From positions 558,001-622,000 of the forward strand of contig NZ_RCWY01000002.1 of assembly GCF_003688625.1 (NCBI RefSeq): a stretch of 64,000 nt of DNA, in the 5' to 3' direction. The translations under genes were made by a program, and so were the position numbers. This document shows positions 8,112 to 16,977 of the stretch, one piece after another. Under the pieces are notes generated by a model. The model was not told the DNA's origin, did no database searches, and saw nothing but the letters and a program-made list of their open reading frames with translations. The number at the start of each line of letters is the position of its first letter. The stretch's first letter is position 1. The stretch is from Sphingomonas sp. PP-CE-3A-406 (GTDB lineage: Bacteria; Pseudomonadota; Alphaproteobacteria; Sphingomonadales; Sphingomonadaceae).

Positions 8112-8510
8112 ATGGCCTATCTCGACCTCGACAACATGTTCGCTTCGCCCGTCACCAGCCGCACGCAGGCCGTGGCAGCCCCTGCCCCGACTGGCTTCTC
8201 CGCGCTGGAATGGAGCGTCATCGCGCTCGCCAAGCGCGACACGTTGCGTAGCCTGTCCGGCCCGAGCCGCATGTCGCGCGCAATGGGCAGCCTGTTCGGG
8301 CTGAGCACGGCGTCGCGGCTCGCCGATCCCCGGCTCGAGGCGCTGCGGCGGATGGCCGTGTACGCCTGGCGCCGCGGCTTTGCGCTGCCGATGGCCGAGA
8401 TCCAGGGTTTCCTCGCCGCCGGATTTGCCGAGGCACAGATCGAAACGCTCGTCGAGAGCGTGACCGGCATGCGCGTCGGCATCCAGCAGAAGCGGAGCAT
8501 CGCAGCGTGA
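8112..8510 (+). CDS. small unknown protein, first gene of the RND efflux operon
   Basis: Unrecognised 132-residue protein with no signal peptide and no membrane segment. Residues 1-35 are rich in Ala, Pro and Thr and look flexible. Residues 35-120 appear helical and basic (SALEWSVIALAKRDTLRSL, LEALRRMAVYAWRRGFALP). The start has a good ribosome-binding site (AAGGGGG, 8 bases upstream). The stop overlaps the GTG start of the adaptor gene (GTGA), so it is co-translated with the pump and governed by the TetR operators. It may be a cytoplasmic accessory or regulatory protein; no function can be assigned. Confidence 0.75.
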   Translation: MAYLDLDNMFASPVTSRTQAVAAPAPTGFSALEWSVIALAKRDTLRSLSGPSRMSRAMGSLFGLSTASRLADPRLEALRRMAVYAWRRGFALPMAEIQGFLAAGFAEAQIETLVESVTGMRVGIQQKRSIAA

Positions 8511-9784
8511 ACCAACTTACCACGATCACGGCCGCGAACGACGCCGACGTCGTCGCGTCGCCGCCCGCGGACCGTCACCGACGGCCGACCTGGCAGCGCG
8601 GCGCGATGGTGCTCGTGCCGATCGCGCTGCTCGGTGCGGTCGGCGTGAAGCTGTTCGATCATCCCGACGCGGCGATGGCGGCACCCCCGCCCGCCTCCGT
8701 CACGGTCGCGTCGCCGCTCGTCCGGCAGGTCAGCGAGTGGGACGATTATGTCGGCCGCTTCGCACCGAGCCGGACGGTCGAGATCCGTCCGCGCGTGGCA
8801 GGCGAAGTCACCGGCATTCATTTCCGCGACGGCGAAATCGTCAGCAAGGGGCAATTGCTCTTTACGATCGACTCCCGCCCGTTCGCCGCAGCTTTGGCTG
8901 AGGCACACGCCAACGTCGCGAGCGCCGGCAGCGCTCTGTCGCTCGCCCGTACCGATCTGGGTCGCGCCCAGCGACTGGTCGCCGACGAAGCGGTCTCGGC
9001 CGGCGAAGTTGACGCCCTTCGCGGCCGGCTCGAAGCAGCCCAAGCCGCGCTCGCCGCAGCGCAGGCTCGCGAACGCGCTCGCGCGCTCGACGTCGGCTTC
9101 ACCCAGGTTCGCGCACCGATCGGCGGTCGTATTTCCGATCGCCGCGTCGATGCGGGCAACCAGGTCGCGGGCGGCGAAGGCACCGGCGGCACCGTGCTGA
9201 CGACGATCAACGCGCTCGACCCGATCTACTTCACGTTCGACGGCTCCGAGGCGCTGTACCTCAAGACGCAGCGCGCACGTCAGCCGGGTGCGACGCCGGC
9301 CGCGGTCGAGATCCAGTTGCAGGACGAGACCGAGCATCGCTGGAAGGGCAAGCTCGACTTCACCGACAACGGACTCGACCAGCGCTCGGGTACGATCCGT
9401 GGTCGCGCGGTGCTCGCTAACCCGGGGTATTTCCTGACGCCGGGGATGTTCGGCAACATGCGCCTCGCGAGTGCGGGGACGCGGCAGGCTCTGCTGGTGC
9501 CCGACGATGCGGTGCAGACCGATCAGGCGCGGAAGGTCTTGCTGACGATCGATGCGAAGAACGTCGTGAGCCAGAAGCCGGTCGAGCTTGGGCCGGTGGT
9601 CGATGGCCTGCGGATCGTGCGCTCGGGGATCGGGCCGAACGACCGGATTATCATCCAGGGTACGCAGATGGCGATGCCGGGTGCCACGGTTGCGCCGAAG
9701 GTCGGCCGGATCGTGATCGCCTCGGGAACGACGGCGCCAGCCTCGGTCCAGCCCATCTCCGGTGAGGCCACGCTCGCCAGATAA
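8507..9784 (+). CDS. RND efflux periplasmic adaptor subunit (AcrA/MexE-like)
   Basis: Membrane-fusion protein of 425 residues that links the inner-membrane pump to the outer-membrane channel. An N-terminal membrane segment (MVLVPIALLGAVGVKLF, residues 28-44) anchors it. The lipoyl halves (VEIRPRVAGEVTGIHFRDGEIVSKGQ and later VRAPIGGRISDRRVDAGNQV) flank an Ala-rich helical hairpin, followed by beta-barrel and membrane-proximal domains (DNGLDQRSGTIRGRAVLANP). The start is GTG, overlapping the previous stop by four bases. Upstream gene, adaptor, pump and outer-membrane factor form one operon, but an 81-base inverted repeat lies between this gene and the pump. Confidence 0.93.
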   Translation: MNQLTTITAANDADVVASPPADRHRRPTWQRGAMVLVPIALLGAVGVKLFDHPDAAMAAPPPASVTVASPLVRQVSEWDDYVGRFAPSRTVEIRPRVAGEVTGIHFRDGEIVSKGQLLFTIDSRPFAAALAEAHANVASAGSALSLARTDLGRAQRLVADEAVSAGEVDALRGRLEAAQAALAAAQARERARALDVGFTQVRAPIGGRISDRRVDAGNQVAGGEGTGGTVLTTINALDPIYFTFDGSEALYLKTQRARQPGATPAAVEIQLQDETEHRWKGKLDFTDNGLDQRSGTIRGRAVLANPGYFLTPGMFGNMRLASAGTRQALLVPDDAVQTDQARKVLLTIDAKNVVSQKPVELGPVVDGLRIVRSGIGPNDRIIIQGTQMAMPGATVAPKVGRIVIASGTTAPASVQPISGEATLAR

Positions 9785-9787
9785 CAT

Positions 9788-9868
9788 CGTCATCCTGACG
9801 AAAGTCAGGATCCAGAGTTCGAAACGTCACGCTGTTGGCTCTGGATCCTGACTTTCGTCAGGATGACG
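9788..9868. repeat. paired palindrome (REP/BIME-like), family A copy 1
   Basis: Two 28-base arms (9788-9815 and 9841-9868) are perfect inverted copies with a 25-base centre ending in GTTGGCT. Each arm is itself a hairpin with stem TCCTGAC/GTCAGGA and loop GAAA. The same element occurs at 55395-55476. It lies inside the RND operon, 3 bases after the adaptor stop and 42 bases before the pump start. Confidence 0.9.
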
Positions 9869-9910
9869 GGGCGTGCGCGGACGGATCGCCCCTCTACCGA
9901 GGAAATTCCC

Positions 9911-12900
9911 ATGCGCTTCTCGCGCTTCTTCATCACCCGGCCGATCTTCGCGGGCGTGATCGCGGTGATCATCACGATCGTCGGTGCGATCGCCTACATG
10001 ACGCTGCCGGTGTCGCAATATCCCGACATCGTCCCCCCCACCGTCACCGTCAGCGCGACCTATCCCGGCGCCTCGGCCGAGACGGTTGCCGAAACCGTCG
10101 CCGCGCCGATCGAGCAGGAGATCAACGGCGTCGACAACATGCTGTACCAGTCGTCGCAATCGACCGGTGACGGCAAGGTCACGATCACCGTCACCTTCAA
10201 GATCGGCACCAACCTCGACGCTGCCCAAGTGCTCGTCCAGAACCGCGTCGCGGTCGCCGTCCCGCGCCTGCCCGAAGACGTCCAGCGTCTCGGCGTGGTG
10301 ACGCGCAAGACGTCGCCCGACTTCCTGATGGTGGTGAACCTCGTCTCGCCCGACAACTCGCTCGATCGCGGCTACATCTCCAACTACGCGCTGACGCAGG
10401 TCCGCGATCGCCTCAGCCGCATCGACGGCGTCGGCGACGTGCAGCTGTTCGGCGCGCGCGATTACTCGATGCGCGTCTGGATCGATCCCGGCCGCGCCGC
10501 CGCGCTCGACCTCACCGCCGGCGAGATCGTCGCGGCGTTGCGCGCGCAGAACGTCCAGGTCGCCGCGGGCACGCTCGGCCAGCCGCCCTATGACAAGGGC
10601 AACAGCGCGTTCCAGCTCAACGTCGAGACGCAGGGCCGCCTGACCGATCCCAAACAGTTCGCCGACGTCGTCATCCGCACCGATGCGCAAGGCCGCCAGG
10701 TCCGCGTTTCGGACGTCGCGCGCGTCGAACTCGGCGCGCAGGATTACGGCGCGAATACCTATCTCAGCGGCAAGCCCACGGTCATCGCCGCGGTCTTCCA
10801 GCGTCCCGGCTCGAACGCACTCGGCGCGGCACAGGCCGTCACCGCCGAGATGGAGAGCATGTCGAAGCGCTTCCCCAAGGGCCTCGAATACAAGGTCATC
10901 TACAACCCGACCGAGTTCATCGCGCAATCGATCGACGCGGTGAAGCACACGCTGTTCGAGGCGATGGTCCTCGTCGTGCTCGTCATCCTCGTCTTCCTGC
11001 AGAAGTGGCGCGCGGCGATCATCCCGATCGTGGCGATCCCGGTCTCGCTGATCGGCACCTTCGCGGTGCTCGCCGCCGCCGGGTACAGCCTCAACAACCT
11101 CTCGCTGTTCGGCCTCGTCCTCGCGATTGGCATCGTCGTCGATGATGCGATCGTCGTGGTCGAGAATGTCGAGCGCAACCTCGAACACGGGCTCTCCCCC
11201 TTGGAGGCGGCGCGTACGTCGATGGACGAAGTGTCGGGCGCGCTCGTCGCGATCGTGCTCGTGCTGTGCGCGGTGTTCATCCCGACCGTGTTCCTCACCG
11301 GCCTATCGGGCGCGTTCTACCGTCAGTTCGCGGTGACGATCTCGACCGCGACGATCATCTCGCTGCTGATCTCGCTGACACTGTCGCCGGCACTCGCCGC
11401 GATGCTGCTCAAGCCAACCGCCCCCGCCGACTCCGGCAACCGCCTGACCCGCACCGTGCGCCGCGCTGGCGACGCCTTCAACCGCGGGTTCGAGCGGATG
11501 AGCGACAGCTATGCCCGCCTCACCGCGCGCTTGGTCACCGCGCCGCGCCGGATGATGATCGCCTATGCCGCACTGATCGCGGTCACGGTCGGCGTGTTCA
11601 CGATCACGCCGTCGGGCTTCGTCCCCGCTCAGGACCAGGGCTATTTCCTGACCGTCATCCAGCTTCCGCCGGGCTCGTCGGTCGCACGCACCGACGCGGT
11701 CATGCAGAAGGTCGCCAAGCGCATCCTGCCGCTCGCCGGCGTCAAGGGCGCGGTCATGCTCGCGGGCTTCGATGGCCCCTCGCAGACGCTCGCGCCCAAC
11801 TCGGCGGCCGCGTACATCCCGCTGAAGAGCTTCGAGGAACGCAAGAAGCTCGGCGTCACCCTCGCGAGCATCATGGCGGAATCGCAGAAGGCGACCGGCG
11901 ACATCACCGAGGCACGCCTGCTGATCGTCCCGCCACCCTTGATCCAGGGCATCGGCTCGGCCGGCGGCTACCGCCTGATGGTGCAGGACCAGGGCGGCCA
12001 CGGTTACGCCGACCTCGGCAAGACGAGCTACGCGCTGATCGGCCAGGCGAACCAGACCAAGGGTCTCGCCCAGATCTACACCTTCTTCGACACCGCCACC
12101 CCGCGCATCTTCGCGGACGTCGACCGCGCCAAGGCCAACCTCTTGGGCGTTCCCCCGGAGCGCGTGTTCGAGGCGTTGCAGGTCTATCTCGGCTCGGCGT
12201 TCGTCAACGACTTCAACCTGCTGGGTCGCACCTACCGAGTCACAGCCCAAGCCGACGCACCGTTCCGCAACACCACCGCGGACATCGCCAACCTCAAGAC
12301 GCGCTCCAACTCGGGCCAGATGGTCCCGGTCGGCTCGGTCTCGACGTTCAAGGACAAGACCGGCCCGTACCGCGTCGTCCGCTACAACCTCTTCCCCGCG
12401 GTCGAGGTCGATGGCGACACCGCCAAGGGCTATTCCTCGGGCCAGTCGCTCGTCGCGATGGAGAAGCTCGCCGATGCGACGCTCCCCGCGGGCTACGCGC
12501 ATGAATGGACCGGCATCGCCTATCAGCAAAAGGCCGCCGGCAGCACCGCCGCGCTCGTCTTCGGCATGGCGGTGGTGTTCGTCTTCCTCGTGCTCGCCGC
12601 ACAATATGAGAGCCTGACGTTGCCGCTCGCGATCATCCTGATCGTGCCGATGTGCCTGCTCGCGGCGATGACCGGCGTGAACCTGCGGGGCATGGACAAC
12701 AACGTCCTGACGCAGATCGGCCTGGTCGTGCTGATTGCGCTCGCCGCGAAGAACGCGATCCTCGTGGTCGAGTTCGCCAAGCAGGCCGAGGAACAGGACG
12801 GCCTCACCCCGGTCGAGGCCGCAGTCCGCGCAGCGAAGGACCGGTTGCGGCCGATCCTGATGACGAGCTTCGCGTTCATCCTCGGCGCTGTGCCGCTGGT

Positions 12901-13087
12901 GATCGCGACCGGTGCCGGTGCGGAACTCCGCCAGGCGCTCGGGACCGCGGTGTTCTTCGGGATGATCGGCGTGACCGGGTTCGGCCTGCTCTTCACCCCC
13001 ACCTTCTATGTCGTCGCACGAGCGCTGGCGCTGCGGTTCGAACGCCGCCGTCCCGCCCCCGCCGCGACCCTTCAGCCAGCCGAATAG
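9911..13087 (+). CDS. RND efflux pump, inner-membrane transporter (HAE1 / AcrB-like)
   Basis: Proton-driven multidrug exporter of 1058 residues, the normal length for the hydrophobe/amphiphile family. It starts with the typical MRFSRFFITRPIFAGVIAV and has two sets of membrane helices around large periplasmic loops. The proton-relay aspartates are in TM4 (IGIVVDDAIVVVENVERN) and the essential lysine is in TM10 (ALAAKNAILVVEFAKQ). The periplasmic motif PDIVPPTVTVSATYPGA is standard. ATG 9911 has GAGGAAA 7 bases upstream. It works with the adaptor before it and the outer-membrane factor after it. Substrates cannot be inferred. Confidence 0.96.
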   Translation: MRFSRFFITRPIFAGVIAVIITIVGAIAYMTLPVSQYPDIVPPTVTVSATYPGASAETVAETVAAPIEQEINGVDNMLYQSSQSTGDGKVTITVTFKIGTNLDAAQVLVQNRVAVAVPRLPEDVQRLGVVTRKTSPDFLMVVNLVSPDNSLDRGYISNYALTQVRDRLSRIDGVGDVQLFGARDYSMRVWIDPGRAAALDLTAGEIVAALRAQNVQVAAGTLGQPPYDKGNSAFQLNVETQGRLTDPKQFADVVIRTDAQGRQVRVSDVARVELGAQDYGANTYLSGKPTVIAAVFQRPGSNALGAAQAVTAEMESMSKRFPKGLEYKVIYNPTEFIAQSIDAVKHTLFEAMVLVVLVILVFLQKWRAAIIPIVAIPVSLIGTFAVLAAAGYSLNNLSLFGLVLAIGIVVDDAIVVVENVERNLEHGLSPLEAARTSMDEVSGALVAIVLVLCAVFIPTVFLTGLSGAFYRQFAVTISTATIISLLISLTLSPALAAMLLKPTAPADSGNRLTRTVRRAGDAFNRGFERMSDSYARLTARLVTAPRRMMIAYAALIAVTVGVFTITPSGFVPAQDQGYFLTVIQLPPGSSVARTDAVMQKVAKRILPLAGVKGAVMLAGFDGPSQTLAPNSAAAYIPLKSFEERKKLGVTLASIMAESQKATGDITEARLLIVPPPLIQGIGSAGGYRLMVQDQGGHGYADLGKTSYALIGQANQTKGLAQIYTFFDTATPRIFADVDRAKANLLGVPPERVFEALQVYLGSAFVNDFNLLGRTYRVTAQADAPFRNTTADIANLKTRSNSGQMVPVGSVSTFKDKTGPYRVVRYNLFPAVEVDGDTAKGYSSGQSLVAMEKLADATLPAGYAHEWTGIAYQQKAAGSTAALVFGMAVVFVFLVLAAQYESLTLPLAIILIVPMCLLAAMTGVNLRGMDNNVLTQIGLVVLIALAAKNAILVVEFAKQAEEQDGLTPVEAAVRAAKDRLRPILMTSFAFILGAVPLVIATGAGAELRQALGTAVFFGMIGVTGFGLLFTPTFYVVARALALRFERRRPAPAATLQPAE

Positions 13088-13097
13088 GACCAGCATC

Positions 13098-14510
13098 ATG
13101 AAGTCCGCCCTCCTCGCGAGCCTTTCGGCGCTGACGCTCGCCGCGTGCGCCGCCGGCCCCGACTATGTCGCACCGATCACTCCCCCCAAGGCGGCCGCAT
13201 CGTTCGTCACCGCGAATGCCGCAACCGTAACGACCGCGCCGGATAACGACTGGTGGAGGATGTACCGCGACCCGGTCCTCGACGGCCTCGTCGCGGACGC
13301 GCTAGCGGCGAACACCGACCTCCGCGTCGCGGTCGCGCGGCTCGACAGCGCCCGCGCGTCGTTGCGCGGCGCCAAGACCGACCGCGAACCCCAAGTGAAC
13401 GCGGGCGCGAGCGGCAACTACGCCCGCACCTCGCAGCTCCAGAACCTGCCCGGTCTCGACCGCGAGCGTGCCACCTACGACGTAGGCCTGGACGTCAGCT
13501 ACGAGGTCGATCTCGCCGGCCGAGTCCGCCGCAATGTCGAAGCAGCCCGCGGTGACGTCGGCGCCGCGCAGGCCGATGCGGATGCCGTCCGCGTCTCGAT
13601 CGTCGCCGCCACCACCCGCGCCTATGTCGATGCAGCCTCGTCCGCCGAACGCCTCGCGGTCGCGCGGCGGATCGTCGACCTGCTCGACAAGTCGAACACG
13701 CTGACCGGCAAGCGCGTCGACGCCGGTCGTGCAGCCCGCCTCGACCAGGTCCGGATCGCAGCCTTGCGCGACCAGCGGGCCGCCAACATCCCGCAGATCG
13801 AGGCCGAGCGCCAAGCCGCGCTCTTCCGCCTCGCCACGCTCACCGGCCGCACCCCGCAGGACCTGCCCGCAACCGCCGGCGCGCGCACCACCACGCCGCG
13901 CCTCGACCAGCCGATCCCGATCGGCGACGGTGCGGCGCTGCTAGCACGCCGCCCCGACGTCCACGCCGCCGAACGCCGGCTGGCCGCCGCCACCGCGAGG
14001 ATCGGCGTGCAGACCTCGCAACTCTATCCGCAGATCTCGCTCGGCGGTTCGATCGGCTCGACCGCACTCAGCGTTGGCGACATCTTCACCGGCGGCCCGA
14101 TCCGCTGGCTGCTCGGCCCGCTGCTGAACTGGTCGCTCAACCAGTCCGCCGCGCGCGCGCGCATCGCCGGCGCCGAGGCGGACTCGCGTGGCGCGCTCGC
14201 TAATTTCGACGGCAGTGTCCTCACCGCGCTCGAGGAAACCGAGACCGCGCTGTCGAACTACGCCCGCGAACTCGATCGCCGCACGCAGCTACAGTCCGCA
14301 CACGACAACGCCGCCACCGCCGCCCGCATCACCCGCGCCCGCCAGCGCGAAGGCCAGATCGACTTCCTCGACGTCCTCGACGCCGAGCGTACGTTGGCGG
14401 ATACGGATACGGACCTGGCCGCAGCCGACGCGCGGATCGCCGGCGCGCAAGTCGACCTGTTCCGTGCGCTGGGCGGTGGCTGGCAGGCACCGACCCCGCG
14501 CCCCGTCTGA
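13098..14510 (+). CDS. outer-membrane efflux lipoprotein (NodT / OprM family)
   Basis: Outer-membrane channel component of 470 residues. The signal peptide ends in a lipobox (LTLAAC, Cys17), so it should be lipidated. The paired coiled-coil repeats of the TolC/NodT fold are visible, with DNDWWRMYRDPVLDGLVADALAANTDL at the start and the second repeat from GAALLARRPDVHAAERRLAAATARIG. ATG 13098 lies 10 bases after the pump stop. It completes the tripartite efflux system. Confidence 0.94.
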   Translation: MKSALLASLSALTLAACAAGPDYVAPITPPKAAASFVTANAATVTTAPDNDWWRMYRDPVLDGLVADALAANTDLRVAVARLDSARASLRGAKTDREPQVNAGASGNYARTSQLQNLPGLDRERATYDVGLDVSYEVDLAGRVRRNVEAARGDVGAAQADADAVRVSIVAATTRAYVDAASSAERLAVARRIVDLLDKSNTLTGKRVDAGRAARLDQVRIAALRDQRAANIPQIEAERQAALFRLATLTGRTPQDLPATAGARTTTPRLDQPIPIGDGAALLARRPDVHAAERRLAAATARIGVQTSQLYPQISLGGSIGSTALSVGDIFTGGPIRWLLGPLLNWSLNQSAARARIAGAEADSRGALANFDGSVLTALEETETALSNYARELDRRTQLQSAHDNAATAARITRARQREGQIDFLDVLDAERTLADTDTDLAAADARIAGAQVDLFRALGGGWQAPTPRPV

Positions 14511-14597
14511 TGCGCGTCGCACCGTGCCGCAATAAACCGGCGCGTTAACACTCTATAAAGCAACCGACAGCAAACCCGCGGTCGAAGCGGAGACATT

Positions 14598-14867
14598 ATG
14601 ACCGACGATCACGCGGCGACGCGCACGCAGGCATGGCAGGCGCAGGTGGCCTATCATCGCAGCCGTGCCGAGCAGGAACAGCGGCTAGCCAGCCGGTCGC
14701 GTACGGATGCCGGACGTGCGGCGCATCAGGCGCTCAGCGAGCGTCATCTGCAACTAGCGGCGTCCGCCGAGCTGGTAACTGATATGCCCGACCCCGAAAT
14801 GCCGCGCAGCACGTCGCTGCACGATACCGGCAGGCTTATCCGCGAGAGTTACAGCGAGGCGGGATAA
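14598..14867 (+). CDS. small hypothetical protein
   Basis: Unrecognised 89-residue hydrophilic protein, probably helical and charged (YHRSRAEQEQRLASRSRTDAGRAAHQALSERHLQLA), with no signal peptide or membrane segment. GAAGCGGAGA lies before the ATG. It stands alone downstream of the efflux operon. The reading frame has the G/C-rich third positions of a coding sequence, but no family is recognised. Confidence 0.6.
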   Translation: MTDDHAATRTQAWQAQVAYHRSRAEQEQRLASRSRTDAGRAAHQALSERHLQLAASAELVTDMPDPEMPRSTSLHDTGRLIRESYSEAG

Positions 14868-14910
14868 GCGCCTCGGACGATGGCGGCGGCGATAGTGGTG
14901 GTGGTCGCCC

Positions 14911-15186
14911 TCAAGCGATGTCGTCGATAGCGTCGATGTCGATCTTGCCGAGGTTGATGCCGTCGTACAGCGCGAGCAGCGCGGTGACTTCCTCGACGAC
15001 GGTTTCCTGTTCGGCGCGCCAGCGTGCGGTCGCATCGTTCTGCGGCACGCCGTCCATCCCGTCGTGCAGCGTGAACCCCTGATCGATCAGCCAGATCGCA
15101 TCCGACGCACGCGATCGCTGCCGTCGCAGGTGATACACCCATTGCTCGATGATCCCCGAAGGAACCAGTCTGTCCAGATCGCCCAT
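14911..15186 (-). CDS. small hypothetical protein
   Basis: Unrecognised 91-residue acidic protein. It contains a plausible folded core (LVPSGIIEQWVYHLRRQRSR, then QETVVEEVTALLALYDGINL) and an Asp/Ile-rich C-terminal tail (KIDIDAIDDIA). There is no signal peptide. The ATG at 15186 is preferred over a TTG 30 bases upstream. An overlapping frame on the other strand is also open, so coding status is not certain. Confidence 0.5.
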   Translation of the reverse strand: MGDLDRLVPSGIIEQWVYHLRRQRSRASDAIWLIDQGFTLHDGMDGVPQNDATARWRAEQETVVEEVTALLALYDGINLGKIDIDAIDDIA

Positions 15187-15310
15187 CGGCTCGCGGTAGG
15201 ACAACGCTATCAGCAATACCAGCCTGCCACGGCACGGAATATCGCGGATTTCGGGGCGTTAACCGTCTTGGGACATTGGCCGGAAACATCGCGGGTCCAG
15301 CAGGGCGGCA

Positions 15311-15463
15311 ATGGATCTTCTCCCGCATCCCTCAATCATCGAACGCCGCATGGACGACCAGTCCGTCCTCGCCCGCCGCGCGCCGAACACGCTGATCGCA
15401 GAGATGCACCGCGATCTCGCCAGGCTGTACCGCGAGCAGCTGGTTGCTCTGCTGACGATCTGA
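15311..15463 (+). CDS. possible 50-residue protein
   Basis: Short open frame, ATG 15311 to TGA 15461-15463. The product has a basic, helical C-terminal half (NTLIAEMHRDLARLYREQL followed by VALLTI), a pattern common in real small alphaproteobacterial proteins. An internal ATG at 15350 is an alternative start. No clear ribosome-binding site is visible. It lies between two convergent/divergent neighbours with no other explanation for the interval. Confidence 0.35.
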   Translation: MDLLPHPSIIERRMDDQSVLARRAPNTLIAEMHRDLARLYREQLVALLTI

Positions 15464-15525
15464 ACCGGGCGGACCGCGCGATGATCCGAAGCGACCGCGC
15501 GGCAAAACCGCGATAGACGCTCGCC

Positions 15526-16599
15526 ATGACCTTCGCTGAAGCCCGGCCCGAACCCTCTTCCACCCCCGCCTCCCTGTCGGGGCAGCTATGGATCGGAACC
15601 TATGCGGGCGGCGGCGGCGCGGGCCTATACCCGCTTTCGATCGAAGCCGATCGTTTGGTAATCGGTGCCGCGGATGCCGTAGCGCGCAACGCATCGTTCG
15701 GCGTCTATTCGTCGCGGTTCGATGCGCAGTATCTCGCCGACGAGCAGGACGACGGCGCGCTCGGGGTCTATCGCCAGGCATCCGACGGATGGCGCATGCT
15801 GGCCTCGTCGAGCAGCGGCGGCGCAGCACCGTGCCATGTCGCGCTCGACCGGACGCAATCCTGTATCGCCATCGCCAATTACGGCAGCGGCACCACCGCG
15901 CTGTACCGCCTGGACGCAGCAGGGCTCCCGATCCTCACGGCCGATACCCATAAAGCTGTCGGCCACGGCCCGGATCGCGAACGGCAGACATCGCCGCACG
16001 CGCATTGGGTCGGCTTCGGTCTCGATAACCGGTTTCTGTATGTCGCCGATCTCGGCGCGGACGTCGTGCGCGCGTTCGCCGTCGACGTAAAGTTGGGCAC
16101 GCTTGGAACACCGCGCATCGCCTTAATCGCACCGCCCGGATCGGGGCCGCGGCACATGCTGTTCACCGCTGCGCATCCGGGAACCGCGTATCTGATCTGC
16201 GAGCTGTCGAGCACGCTGATGATCCTCGATGTCGACGGAGCAGATCTGCGCACGCGGGCGACACTGTCGACGCTACCCGCGGGCTGGCGGGGCGCGACCA
16301 TCGTCGCGCATATCGACGCGAATGCCGCAGGCGATCGCCTCTACGTGTCCAACCGCGGCCATGACAGCATAGCGGTCTTCGCGCTCGATCCGAACGGCGA
16401 CGCCACGCTCGTCCAGCATGTCGCGAGCGGCGGCGCGTCGCCGCGGTTTTTCACGATGATCGATGACGGCCGGCGGATGGTCGTCGCGCACGAACGCGAT
16501 CACCGCGTCACGATCCTTGACGTGCGGCCGGACGGGACGCTCGTCCCGACCGACCTTGCCGTCACCGTTCCCGGCGCGACGTTCGCCTTCGTCCGCTGA
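15526..16599 (+). CDS. lactonase-like seven-bladed beta-propeller protein
   Basis: A 357-residue protein of the lactonase / 6-phosphogluconolactonase (YbhE, PF10282-type) family. Blade-like repeats are visible: WIGTYAGGGGAGLYPLSIEAD at the start, FLYVADLGADVVRAFAVD near residue 170, GSGPRHMLFTAAHPGTAYLI near 205 and LYVSNRGHDSIAVFALD near 270. It may hydrolyse 6-phosphogluconolactone or another sugar lactone, though many family members have unknown substrates. No signal peptide is apparent. It is a lone gene and the start has only a weak ribosome-binding site. Confidence 0.82.
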   Translation: MTFAEARPEPSSTPASLSGQLWIGTYAGGGGAGLYPLSIEADRLVIGAADAVARNASFGVYSSRFDAQYLADEQDDGALGVYRQASDGWRMLASSSSGGAAPCHVALDRTQSCIAIANYGSGTTALYRLDAAGLPILTADTHKAVGHGPDRERQTSPHAHWVGFGLDNRFLYVADLGADVVRAFAVDVKLGTLGTPRIALIAPPGSGPRHMLFTAAHPGTAYLICELSSTLMILDVDGADLRTRATLSTLPAGWRGATIVAHIDANAAGDRLYVSNRGHDSIAVFALDPNGDATLVQHVASGGASPRFFTMIDDGRRMVVAHERDHRVTILDVRPDGTLVPTDLAVTVPGATFAFVR

Positions 16600-16607
16600 C
16601 GCCTTTG

Positions 16608-16883
16608 TTAGCTGACGCTGGCGATCAGCATCGTCAGTTCGTTGCGAACCGGATCGATCCCGACCGCTGGCGTGGGCTTCGCGATCCGGCGCTTGCCGGG
16701 ATAGGATGCCTGCACCGCGTCGCACAGGTCGCGGACCGAGACGCGGACGCAGGCGCCCTCGTCGCAGACCAGTCGTGGCTTGCTCACGGCCGTCAGGCAC
16801 ACGCGCTCACCGGCCAGGGCCGGTGCGCCAGCGAACAGCAGGCACGCAACAGCGAGCCGCGAAGCGGTTGTTTTCATCGTCAT
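16608..16883 (-). CDS. small exported hypothetical protein
   Basis: Unrecognised 91-residue protein with a signal peptide (residues 1-24, ending APALA then GERVC). The mature part has three cysteines (VCLTAV, LVCDEGACVRVSVRDLCDAV gives more) in a compact arrangement that suggests disulfide bonding in the periplasm, and it ends with a Thr/Met/Leu-rich strand. Two ATG codons (16883 and 16877) are possible starts. Its stop is 8 bases from the stop of the convergent lactonase gene. Confidence 0.65.
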   Translation of the reverse strand: MTMKTTASRLAVACLLFAGAPALAGERVCLTAVSKPRLVCDEGACVRVSVRDLCDAVQASYPGKRRIAKPTPAVGIDPVRNELTMLIASVS

Positions 16884-16977
16884 TTGGTCTGGCCCCCCAC
16901 AGGCGTTTCAGAAGTCGTGACTGCCTTATAGGACACACTCGTTTCGATTGTGTTTCGATCATGCTTAATATCGTTCG

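Noticed and set aside
9827..13099. Long minus-strand frames opposite the RND pump gene
   Set aside because: They are rich in Arg/Asp/His with no motifs, exist only because of G/C-rich third positions on the other strand, and the plus-strand pump is complete.
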